Source: Bemisia tabaci (Eukaryota; Arthropoda; Insecta; Hemiptera; Aleyrodidae). From it: 64,000 bases of DNA. This document shows positions 10,451 through 22,100 of the stretch, piece after piece. The notes below the pieces were generated by a model that searched no databases, was not told where the DNA came from, and saw only the letters and a list, made by a program, of their open reading frames with translations. Each line of letters starts with the position of its first letter. Position 1 is the stretch's first letter. The position numbers and the translations under genes were made by a program. The stretch spans positions 56,134,192 through 56,198,191 of the forward strand of contig NC_092797.1 in the NCBI RefSeq assembly GCF_918797505.1, given 5' to 3'.

Positions 10451-12792
10451 TAATTGATATTTGATTTTTTCCCTTCTTTATTTGACGCTGTATTCATTTT
10501 TTAAGGTGTATCGTATTTGTAGACCTACATCTAAAGTTCGACTGTACCCACCCCATTGAACTTGCGGATTACGTGTTTTTAGCGACCCTTGGGTCAGGTT
10601 GACCTGGTTGGGCATCTAAAGGTTACATTACATTATTTGGCAAAATCTCAGCACCTATATACGATTGCTTGTAATTGAACTAACATAAGCAAACTGTTGA
10701 TTCATAAAGCATTGCACGGGAAAAAAACTAGTGGACAAAAATGAACAGTAAAAAATTTGAATTAAACAAAAGTGGGTAAAAAGTCTGGCCATCGTGAATA
10801 TATCGACGGTGAAACTACCAAACAATTTATATCGGTTTGTGACATTCCAGACTTCCTGTCATACTTCATTTTTCAAATAGAAAATTAGAGAGCGTCAATT
10901 CTTGAAAACTAATGATTTTTCTTCCCCTTGCGAAAAAAAACCCTGGCTTGGTAAATCGTTAGTTTCAAAACAAGTGATATTTTGTGAGGTCTCAGGATAA
11001 GATACTAAATTGATCGAATCAATACTAGTTAATCAAAGTAATCGTCAAAACTTTTACGATGCATTTGGGGATTGTGGGGACAAGCCTTTGAGAGAAGTCG
11101 GACAGGAATTTTTTGAAAAAACTTCAAATTGAAGCTTACCTATTTCGTCGTTTTTTTTTACATAATGGGCGTTTCATAAAAAAAGCAGAATTGTATGGGA
11201 AAATCAATGGACTCTCTTTTAATGAATACGTTTTTTTCATTGGCGAATATATAAGATTTTAAGTTTCCACATTTTCTGAACTGTCCCAAGTGTCCCATTG
11301 CCTAGCTCTAGCTCGATTGTGCATTGCAGGAATTCTGAAGGTGCCTCGATTGCGTGTAAAAACGTTTACTATCAATAATTCCTGCATTCAAAGTTGTTTT
11401 CAGGTAAAAATGATGCATCCAAGTTCTGGTAATAAACATATTGTTCCGTGAGCAAATTCACAATGGTTCTGAAACTTGCTTCACTACAGGCGAGTGCCAT
11501 CTCAGCTCACGCCATCTCGTGTTGATGGCCAAAGTGCAAAATCACGTTTTTACGTTTGCGACGTTACAGATTTCCTGTTATATTTCATGGTTTTCATAAA
11601 AAAACTAGTTAACGTAATTCATCAAAAACTTCCTTGATTTTCCTTCTCAATCAGCAAAATATTCTGTAAAAATTTTAAGATGTAAAGTGAACTTGTTTAT
11701 CCTCGAAAAAATAAGATAGAAGCGGACATTATAAAACACCGTAGTGGAGGTACGCGGTTCGCATTAAGCTATCGATGTAGCGTGAGACGCACTGAGGGCA
11801 GTGCGCGGAAATTGACCTCCAGAGCGTGTGCTCCGTTTGATTTTAATGAACTTAAAACTTGAATCAAAGGTAATAGTATGACTAATTCGCACGTATTCAA
11901 TTTGATTTCCTGTATCCTCAATGATATCTGAAAAAAAAAACGAGAAGCGCCAGATTTTCAGAATGACCCCCATATTTTGTTGGCCAACGGACTCATCATG
12001 ATCAGGAATCCAAGATACCGTGCCCTGCAGGAAAAGTACCACAGTTCTAAAGAACTGAAAACTGATTTTTTAGTCATGGAACATAGAGCAAAGAAAATGA
12101 GACACGTGAGTGAACATCTAACGTATGAACCCACCAACAATTTCAAACTAAACCAGAATTATAATATTTTGAAATTTAATGTTAAAGAAACGTAGGTACA
12201 TATTTTCACGAAAAAAGTTATTTTAAATTCTAACACGCCACATTCAAAAATTTAGGAATTTTTCGGTAAAAGGGCGTATGAGACTTGGAATGCTGCTGAG
12301 ATTGTGCAATATTTTATAGCGTTTGTGGCAGATGAAATTTAATCACAGTGACTCACTTCCTTACAATAGTAAGAAAAAACTTGGAGCAGATTCAGGGAAA
12401 AATTTATAGAGGGTTGCTAGATAATTTATTTACGACTAGAAAACTACGTTGCACCATCTTAACAGCATTGAAAGCCTTACACGCCCTTTTGACGGAAAAT
12501 GCCTCAATTATCGTATTATAAAACAAGTTTACACTAGTGTTGTTGATAATTGAATCGGAATATCGATGCCATTCCATCAGTATTTCAGTACGAGAATGGA
12601 CTCATGTGCGGACTCATGGACTTCTAAAAAGAAGAACATTTAAAAATTTGAAAAAAAGAAGGAAAAAAAGAGGAAAAAATGCCGGAATTTTAATTTTTCA
12701 AGCCAGTTTGAACCACTAGTTTTATGAAGCAGTGAGCAACTGAATTTCAAGAAGTTTAATTTTTGCAGGCTCATGCTCATGAAGTCTTACTT
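10451..12792. other. Non-coding stretch
   Basis: No exon is supported on either strand. It contains two diverged copies of the interspersed repeat with the ttccagacttcctgtcatac / acagatttcctgttatattt block (10850-11020 and 11560-11700). Short open frames here have no splice or protein-family support. Confidence 0.4.
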
Positions 12793-12953
12793 CAGTGGCG
12801 AGTCTGAATAATTGATTTTCGATATTTTCCCGTTTGGGGCTATGGTAAATTATCGATTATTGAGGTGTTCGTTACAAAAACACTCTCTATTGATCTTTTC
12901 CCATGGATTTAAATGGCAGATCGATAGATATCGCAAAGCAAGTGACGCCACTG
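12793..12953. mobile_element. hAT-type MITE, older relative of 4147-4311
   Basis: The ends CAGTGGCG and CGCCACTG are inverted, and the interior shares ctatggtaaa, atcgattattgaggtgttcg and tcgata blocks with 4147-4311. The flanks tcttactt (12785-12792) and tcttgctt (12954-12961) match at seven of eight bases, a decayed target duplication. Confidence 0.65.
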
Positions 12954-14157
12954 TCTTGCTTGATTGTTGAAATGCGCATCCCATCAGTCCCAGCTGACGC
13001 TAAACTGGTGCTACTGATCGTGAGTAAGTGCCAAAATGGTTCCACTAAATCCTAATTCAATGATTCTTCAAATCGAAGCAATTGAATCGCTCTTTGCTTA
13101 GTTTAATTCTGTGTGGCCTCACTTTATTTGTCTTTCACACCTTCTCGTCAAATTTTCTAACTTCTGACAAGCGAACGTCACGGTATCAGACTCGCGGGCC
13201 TTGCGCAAACAACAACGCCTTGCGCATGCAACTATTACTGCTCCATGGTTGTGTATGTTGCGTACGCAAAAATTGAAGGCGTTTTGGCTCGCCTTACCGT
13301 CGACACGCGTCGTCACGCGTCGCGCTACACTAGCACTGCTTAGGAAAACCGTCGCATGAACCTTCAGGCGTTGCCAAATTTCCTTTGATGGAAACAGATT
13401 TTTTGGGCAATTAGTACTACGTTTTTTAAATTGTATTATACATATTTTAAATCCAACTGAAGAAAGCCGCTGTGTTCCAGCCGAAAAGGCCTGATTTTAT
13501 TCGTACTCTTTTTCAGGCTTGTTACCCGCGTTGTGGATTTGTGTAAAGTTGTAGATACCTTTCTTCCAATTTTTCATGAATACTGATCGGTTTTCCGTTT
13601 CAAGCTATTGATACAAAAACAGTAGTAACTCCTCCCCATTTTTTTCCTTTCTTTCTGACGCTCATTGATCTACCACCCAGGCATCTTGAGCCAACTCTAA
13701 TCATTAAACCACAATTAGTATTGGTAATCTATGTATCCACCCACGTCTCCTCTTGGCATATATTTATTTTATTCTGAAATACAGGTAAAATGTAGAAATC
13801 TAGGCCAATAAAATGCAAACATTATGAAAATTCAAGCAAGTTTGTTAAGAAACGTAGTTGTTTTCCAAACTTTTACACATTTCAAATATGAACTCAAATG
13901 AAAGAAGAAAAAAGAAGTTGAATTGTTGTTCGAAAACTTTCGAAGGGTCATCATTCTAGTGTTAATTCCAAAGTGGGATTTTTCATGATTTGAGGACAAT
14001 ATAATGTGGACAAAATGGTTGATCAAAAAGTCATGCATGCCCACTTTCCCTTCTATGAATCCACATAATGGTGTTCACTTTGAATTCCGAAAAGTTCAGA
14101 GTGCATTGCATGATCTCGGGCTGTACTCTAAGCTTCATCTCAAAAATAGTCATCATA

Positions 14158-14191
<34 letters not shown>

Positions 14192-14783
14192 TAACAGCTT
14201 TTTACGGTGTTGAAAATCTGACTTTGTGCTTTTTTGATCCATGGAGAAATAGTGGCCGGCTGCCTTGCGTTAGGATAGCCAGAAAAGGGCCCCTTAAATG
14301 AGCAAGTTGTTTCTGAAAGGGAACTGATCTATTTCCGAGTGAACCCCAGCCTTTATGAGAATGATAATGTCGTATGGCTCATCTATGAAGCAGCTCAAGT
14401 CTTTTGCTGTTTTCCTCCCTATGCACGCATGACACTGCTCTGGACTGTTAAATTCGAACGAACTAGAATTACACCTATCACTGCTCCTTTTTTTTTAACA
14501 ATTGATCTCGTTATTCATGAGATATGATGTGAAAGTATATAGAATTTACAATTTACACGTCGAGAAAAAGAGAATGAAGAATGAGTAAAAAAGAAATCTC
14601 ATTAATAATACACGCATCGTGGAAAATTGTGGATTAAAAAAGTAATTTTCCCCTCAGATAGACAGAGATAAATTTTGAAAATTATTCGTGTGTCATATCA
14701 GAAAAACCTATTTGCGTGGATCTGAGTGCGTGTTTCAAGGAATCGAAAAGGTCATTTATCTGCAAACGGACCGCGCGACAAAT

Positions 14784-14823
<40 letters not shown>

Positions 14824-15173
14824 AATGGTTGGTGATTTTACCAACGTGCGATAAAATACAGTATTATGACTAAAATTTTTATTATGATGGAAAAGAACGC
14901 AGTTGAGCACACATGTTTCTACGCTTTATATTTCAGAGTAAAGTCGATTTGAATTACAATTGAGATACCGGGATTTTGAGCTGTTGTGAAAACAACGGGT
15001 GAACTTAAAAACGCTGGCCAGGTTTATTTAAACTATTTTGAAGCATCACCAGAGCCGGCAAACTTGAACAGAGTTTTTCTCAAAATTTTTCACTTTTTGT
15101 CTTCAAAGTTTAAACTACTTTCAATGCGTCAATTTTTGAATTTGTTTTATTATTTTTGCTCTAAAACATGCAG
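12954..15173. other. Non-coding stretch with homopolymer runs
   Basis: No exon is supported. A repeat-family C fragment lies at about 13210-13300, and at 13340-13400 is one terminus of the ggaaaaacgccgtatgaa / gcgttgccaaattt MITE family. An A run of about 31 stands at 14159-14189 and a T run of about 36 at 14787-14822. Short Lys- or Phe-rich frames across these runs are not genes. Confidence 0.4.
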
Positions 15174-15316
15174 GAATAATCCTTCCAAGTCAGAGACAAG
15201 GGGCTCTCCACTGGCCTCTTGACGATAAGTGGAAACTTTCACTTTCGGAAATTCAAAACTTCCTTGTGCGGACAATTTTAAGAGAGCAGCAGTCATCATA
15301 CTCACTACGTGGGTGA
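15174..15316 (+). CDS. Possible exon, unidentified
   Basis: A strong acceptor-like tract (tttgttttattatttttgct...catgcag) precedes an open frame of about 46 codons, including PSQRQGALHWPLDDKWKLS and SEIQNFLVRTILREQQ. Its composition looks protein-like rather than random. The frame stops at TGA 15314-15316; alternatively a donor (GTGGGT at 15309) could end the exon earlier. Downstream (about 15330-15540) two other frames are also open, which may mean a decayed coding copy. No domain is recognised. It lies just beyond, and convergent with, the 3' end of the minus-strand RING gene. Confidence 0.25.
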
Positions 15317-15910
15317 TGACCTTCGGATGACGTAATGAGCCAAACAAGTTTGCTCAACTTCGATATATGTTGGCGAAACGAAATACCCACCTGTTGTTCA
15401 ACATCCACCCAGTATGGAAAAACGGATTAAGCCACGTGAAAGAGCACAAAGAATCAAGCGAAGAAGGTACTGCACACAATTTGCCAGAAACTGGCAAAGT
15501 TTCTCCTAAACTCTGTTGCGTGGCGACAAAGCTTTGAAACAGATTCATTTGTTCGAAGCTCCTTGCTAGATAGGCAATTTTTATTGCAAGGACTGTAAGA
15601 AAGTATAACGCATATATTTAGCAAAGGAAGTGGATAGCTCACTTATGAAGCGTTTTTGGGCAAAAACCGAAAAAAACCGTTTTCGTTTTTGTATGTAGGT
15701 AAAAAAGTCTTATTTTGAGCCAAGAAATCGATCCTGAAACTGAAGTACGTTAATTTCCGGACACCCTGTATATTATCCCAGCCATACGTTTTCTCACGGA
15801 AAATTAAACCGGTATCTGTTAGACGGCTCCAAGGCCAAAAACTCATGAGCCCTGGCTTTCGTTGATCACCCGGGACGCTAGGATTCATAAGTTTTTGGAC
15901 TTCTGCCTGT

Positions 15911-16104
15911 CTAACACAAGACGATTCTTTTCAGCTTGCCCAAAGTTATTCTCGCCTTACTTCTAATTTTGCGGCGAGTACTCGTTATTGGTTTACGACA
16001 CATAGGACAGGTTCCACTCCATTTTGCGTTGCACTCTGCACATAATTCATGACCGCATGGATTCATCACAATGCTTTTCTTTCGTTGAAAGCAAATGGTG
16101 CAAG
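15911..16104 (-). CDS. RING gene A exon 6: C3HC4 RING and stop
   Basis: After the acceptor tctctttttgcag the exon encodes CTICFQRKKSIVMNPCGHEL, then CAEC, seven residues and CPMC, that is all eight zinc ligands of a C3HC4 RING. It then encodes a Lys/Arg-rich tail ending at TAG 15913-15911. The acceptor and the first codons (CT TGC AC) match gene B exon 6 almost base for base. No close AATAAA was noted downstream. Confidence 0.85.
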
Positions 16105-19100
16105 CTGCAAAAAGAGAAAAATTGTCGCAAATTTCAAAATTTGATACGCATCGGCAGGAATCTACATCCTAATCGATATTTGTGGCGTCAAGTTGAAAAC
16201 TCGGAAATATCTCTAAAGGCTGATTTGAGTAAATCACAAAAATGGTTCTAATATTTGGACTAAATTTTGAAGAAATTACTTTTTCTGCTTCGTTCGGACC
16301 GCGTTAGGTAGAAAGGAACCAAGCCACATCAGCTTTTACCAAATTAACTGGACATTAATTTTTTTACAAGAGAACGTTTTTGCGAATACTGTGCAGAAAA
16401 TTCGCTGACATTTGCACAAAAACCCGCACAACCGTTTTCATGTAAAAAATAAAATTGCCCAGTTAAAGAGCTTAATGCAAAAACGGGTTTTTTCGCCCTC
16501 CCCCCCCTCCTGGAATTTCTTCAAACTTTATCTATTGATTAGTCATACTTGAGCGCTTCTTTTCCTAAATTTTCAGAACCCCCCAAAAATTTTTCTTTTG
16601 AGGGGGACGCGCTAGGGGGGGTCGGAAGTCACAACCTGTGAACCTCAATATCGCTCAAACGAAGAAAGATATCGAGGTCCGGTTTGGACGAAAAATCGTC
16701 TAAAATTGCATATTTTAAGAGTCTAAAGGTCAAAATCCCTGAAACACATTTTCAAGTTAATATAGTTGCTCTTTTTAAGTTTTTGAGTCGAGAAAATTTA
16801 TTTTAAACAAAAAAAAGAGCTCGTGACTTATACTTCCGTGCCAAGGAAAAACGCCGTATGAAAATTCGAGAGTTGCGAGATTTATCCGGATAGTATATGT
16901 ACTTTTGAGAAAATTTATGAATATTTTCGCTTGAAATTTTCAGGTATTTTAGATAAAATTTCGAAGAAAATTATCGGAAAAACTTGAAACAAAATATCGA
17001 CAATTTAGATTTTTATTGGAGGAAATATGACTGCACTGATAAAAAAAACCTCTTGGACCAATGCTGCATTGCATTGACTTAAGAGTGCAGTTTCTTATCG
17101 CCAGATTTAAGAGTCTTGAACTATTGTTTCAAGCGGATTTTGCATTGATTCAAGCGGATTTTGCATTGAAACAAGAGTCCAGACTCTTAAATCCGGCGAC
17201 AAGAAACTGCACTTTTGAACCAAGAGGTTTTTTTTACCAGTGATGAATTTGAAGGCTCGTAGTGCATTTTTCTTTACAACGGCAGAATGAGGATCAAGCA
17301 CATTGAACAAGATAAGTGGAAAATGGGTAGTTATGAACTCACTATCTTCACTATCACTATCAGAAGCTGGTACATCGTTAATTTTCTGCTTATGCCTGCG
17401 GATACGGAAAAAGCCGCAAAAGCCACCAGTTGGTATGACAGCTCCCCTTGAATTAATCCCTCCAGTACCTAGTGGCTCCGCTGAAACAATTCAAACGTCA
17501 TGCGTTGTTTTAAATTGAAAAATGGTGGGTATTTAGTCGAGGAGTAATCTAAAGACTGTAATTTGTGTTCAGAATAGGAGATTTAGCTGGAGCCCGTTTC
17601 AGATTACTTTTCCGCTCTTTTGTCGCATGTAATTCCCTGTCCCCCGCTTACAGCAAAAGAGGAAACGTAATCTGAAACGGGCTCTAAGTGCCTGTATGAG
17701 TCTTAATCGGCTCAAAATTGGTCTCTGGTGAATTTTATGAAGCTATAAAATTAATGGAGGGTATAAAAAGTTCAATTTAATAGAACTGTATGTGATCCCG
17801 CTTTAAAAAAAATCTAACAAGTAAAGAAATTATTTTTAATTTTTGAAGTTCGTTGTATTTTTTTATAGCATATGAAAAGGGACGGTAGACACTAGACAGG
17901 TGTAAAATGACTGTTCCTGTCAAAGCTAATTAAGCTTCAACCTGATATGTCTCCGCGGTAACAGAGTTCTATATACATACGCATTGTAATGCTATAAACC
18001 CGTGTGAATAAAGTCATATCCACAGCATTATTATGAATATTGTTATTATAAAAGTGAATCGTTATTCAATAGTTCTGATTGTTGCTAAATGTACGCAACA
18101 GTTCCAAAATAATATTGGTAGACTTTTAACCACTCTTCGAGATTTTTAGATGAGTAGTAAGATGTAAAACTTACCCGGCTGTGGATCCGTCCACACCCAT
18201 GATGGGTTAGGGTACGTTTCTTGGTTATCATCATCGTCCAAATCGAGCCTACGCATGGGACTTCTCATCCAACCTGCAAAGATAGCGTGGTAATCAATTG
18301 GAGCCATTTTCCCTCATGATCCTGAATTTTACGCCAAAGAAAATCGTTACTTCCCCCAATGAAAAAAAAACAAGTTCCCTACTTGCAGGTTCATTATTAT
18401 CTGCGAAAGTATTTCACTATTTCACTCATCAGCGCGAGTCCACCGGGTGTAGCGAAACGCACCTGCCGATAATAATAAACGTGCGAACAACTGATAAATG
18501 TTTTAAAATTCGGCATGCTTTTCTAGTGCGGTTCTCTTGGCGAATTAGTTTTCAGTTTTTTCGGTAAATTATTATTTTTGCTTTCGTATGCTAAAAGCGA
18601 GGACCGCAAGTTAAAACTGCCGTGCCAAGGAAAAACGCCGTATCAACACTCAAGCGTTGCCAAATTCACTCGCAGGAAACACTTCTTTTTGAGAAGAGTA
18701 AAAAATATTTTTCATTGAAAATGTTTACAACTTTAGATCAAATTACGGACAAAATTCTCCAAAAATTTGGAAGAGAAACACTCGCAAATTTTCCCGAAAA
18801 TTCGTGATTTGTCAAAGTCAGCTTGTTAACGTCTTCAAGAGCATTCCAATGTCGCTAACCTTGCAAACATAAACGATCATCTAAACTAGTTTCACCTCTA
18901 CTCCCAATAAACTATGAATTCAAGACGAAAATTACCGTCGCAAAGTTTACTTTTTGCAAAGAATGTACCTAAGTTGCACAATCCTAGCAACATTGAAATG
19001 CTCTTAGTTCCTTTTTGCAAAATGCGATCAAATTGGTTGTTGCTGCAAAAAAATAGTTTCCCACAACCTGCCATACAATGCTCCAGTGACCATGTAAGTT

Positions 19101-22100
19101 GGCCCGAGCACTAACTTTTCGGGAAGAAAGCCTTTCCCCTACCTGGTTTCTCACTTAATATCCGCCCGAGTTTCGCATATTATCCGTTTCTCCTCATCGC
19201 AGCTTCCATCAAACCGCAATTGCCCGGAAACTAGGACCGCACATCTTATCTGATAAAATATTTCGCCCTTTAGACCGATTCTGAGGGATTAGGCTGGACT
19301 AGTCAATGAGTCAACTATTGATCTAATTTCATTACGTGAACGTAGAAGAAAAACGGGGTAAAAAATCACAATGTGTGATCAATTTTCAAGGACAATTCTG
19401 TAATTTCTCCTACGATTTTAAATAGATTAAAACGCGTAATATCCAAAATCTAAGCTCAGATTCGGATTTCTCGTGAAAAATTGATGAGATTTCATCTATC
19501 ATAAGTTAAAATAGCGTGAAGGAAAAAGGTTTAACGACGCGTATAGATTCTCTTTGAACTACGCCGCCGCGCCGCGCCGGTCGCCCGAGATGCAACCGAA
19601 CGGGGAGACGCCGGCGCTTACTAAGCGTTCGGTTTCGTCCCGAAGAATTCCTCACGATAAATTCTTATTCTTCCTCCTCCGCTGACCCACTGAGCACTAC
19701 CCATGTTGCCACGTTGGATTCATATGCTCGAATCAGTATGTCTACGTTACGTCTCTTTCCTTCACGCTATGCTCGGGTATGATACATGGAATTGTATCAA
19801 TTTTTAACGAGGAATCCGAATCTGAACTTCGATTTTGAGTATCACGCGTTTTAAGTAAAATTTTTCAACTTCAAAAATCCGAAATGACTGAAGTGGCTTA
19901 AAATGCCATCTCGGCTCCTGTTCGATAGATTTTTCTGAAATTCGGTGTTAGGAGGTATTTTTCGACAGGAAACTAGAATTTTTAGTCCACTTTTTTAAAA
20001 TTCTCAAAGTCAAGATGGCGGGCGTGGGCTAAAATGCTATCTCGGTTTCTGTTTGTTCGAGTCTTGTGAAACGCGGTATAACACGGTATTTTTCAACGGA
20101 AAACTAGAATTTTTAGTCAACTTTTTAAAATTCTCAACTCAAAAATGTTGGATGTGGCCTAAAATGAGCCCCGGTTCTGGCCTCCGTTTCTGTTCGTTTG
20201 AGCTTTGTGAACCGCGGGATCTGGGGTACTTTTCGACGGAAAACTCGAATTTTTAGTCGATTTTTGAAAATTCTCAAATCCAAGATGGCGGACGTGGCCT
20301 AAAATGCTATGTCGGCTCCTGTTCGATGGATTTTTTTGAAACTCGGTGTCTGAGGGTATTTTTCGACCGGAAACTCGAATTTTTACTATGTTTAAAAATT
20401 CTCAAATCCAAGATGGCGGACGTGGCCTAAAATGCTATGTCGGCTCTTGTTCGATGGATTTATGGCGCCCCCTTACTACATGCTTACTCTTGTATTTCTG
20501 TACAGCCGCAAATTTAGGGTCAAAGGGCGCCTGACCGTCTATGGACCAGGTGGAGTTTTTGTCCTGAAAATTTACCTTTAGACGGCAATGGGCCTGTTGC
20601 ATGCAAGAGATACAGCCGCGCGAATAGACTTTTAGGGGTTAAATGACACGAAAATTACGATGGTCTCATCAAAAAAGTCTGAAATACACTCCTTACTGCG
20701 CAATTTGCGTTGTTCGGAACGCGCTTTTTTCAAATTTCCCGCGTCTGGGGGCAGTTTTCTAATCACCGGAAACGAGCAAACGGCGGGCTCGGTGATTTCC
20801 GGAAGATGCCAAGTCGTTGTTGTTGTTGGTATTTTTTCCTTCAGTTTGTTTAAAAACCCAACGTGATCTCTTATAGTGGTCCATGTACGCTTGGCTGCAT
20901 AACGTTTGCGCACACTTTTCTTACCGATAACGTTTGCGCACGCTTTTCACGAATATCATTTGCGCACACTTTTTACCGATAACGTTTGCGCACACTGCAC
21001 TATTTGGCAACGCTTCAATGATGCGTCAGTAGTATCGCTTCGTGATAAGACAATTCAACGGACGGATAATTTATAAACGGACGAGGGGAAATTTTCATTT
21101 AAATAAATTCCAATAAGCAATCAATAAGTAAATGAATAAATAAGTTAATAAGAAGAAAATAGAAAATGAAGAAAGTTAAGAAAATAAGGTATATGGTTAC
21201 TCACAGATTTTTCGCTGTTACTTCAGCTAAAAATGCTGTCACTGTCTTCACCGGAATCATCTTCAGTGCAAGGACGGGTTTTAGGGCTGTTTTTAGGGCA
21301 GGTTGCATTTGAAGAGCAAGTTTCATCAGCACCATTTTCAGAAATGGATTCAAAAACAGCCCTAAAACCCGTCCTTGCACTGAAGATGATTCCGGTGAAG
21401 ACAGTGACAGCATTTTTAGCTGAAGTAACAGCGAAAAATCTGTGAGTAACCATATACCTTATTTTCTTAACTTTCTTCATTTTCTATTTTCTTCTTATTA
21501 ACTTATTTATTCATTTACTTATTGATTGCTTATTGGAATTTATTTAAATGAAAATTTCCCCTCGTCCGTTTATAAATTATCCGTCCGTTGAATTGTCTTA
21601 TCACGAAGCGATACTACTGACGCATCATTGCAGCGTTGCCAAATAGTGCAGTGTGCGCAAACGTTATCGGTAAAAAGTGTGCGCAAATGATATTCGTGAA
21701 AAGTGTGCGCAAACGTTATCGGTAAAAAAAGTGTGCGCAAACGTTATGCTCTCTTTATATTTTGTCTATGGTTTTTATGCCCCTCCCCCTTTCTCGCGGA
21801 CTCTCTTTTCACTTTTCTTGCCTTCTTTTTCCTTCCATTTCCCCCTTCTTCCTTGCTTAACTGCCCAACCTTGTTTCCTTTTCCTTTTTTCCCCTTGTCC
21901 TTTCTTCCTTTTTTTTCCTCTTCCTTTTCCCCCTTTTTCCCTCTCTTCTTCTTTCGTGGCGCCCCCCAAAGGCTGGCGCCCGTGTGCGCCGCACGCCCCG
22001 CACGCGCCCTAAGTCCGGGCCTGCCGTCTTGGCAACGTCAACGTCATACGGGGTTTTTGCTTACCTTGGCAGAGAAGCGGGCATGACTTGTAACCCTTTT

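Noticed and set aside
21201..21480. Several overlapping 70-85 residue frames on both strands
   Set aside because: They are produced by the 851-bp palindrome, which repeats the same frames on both strands.
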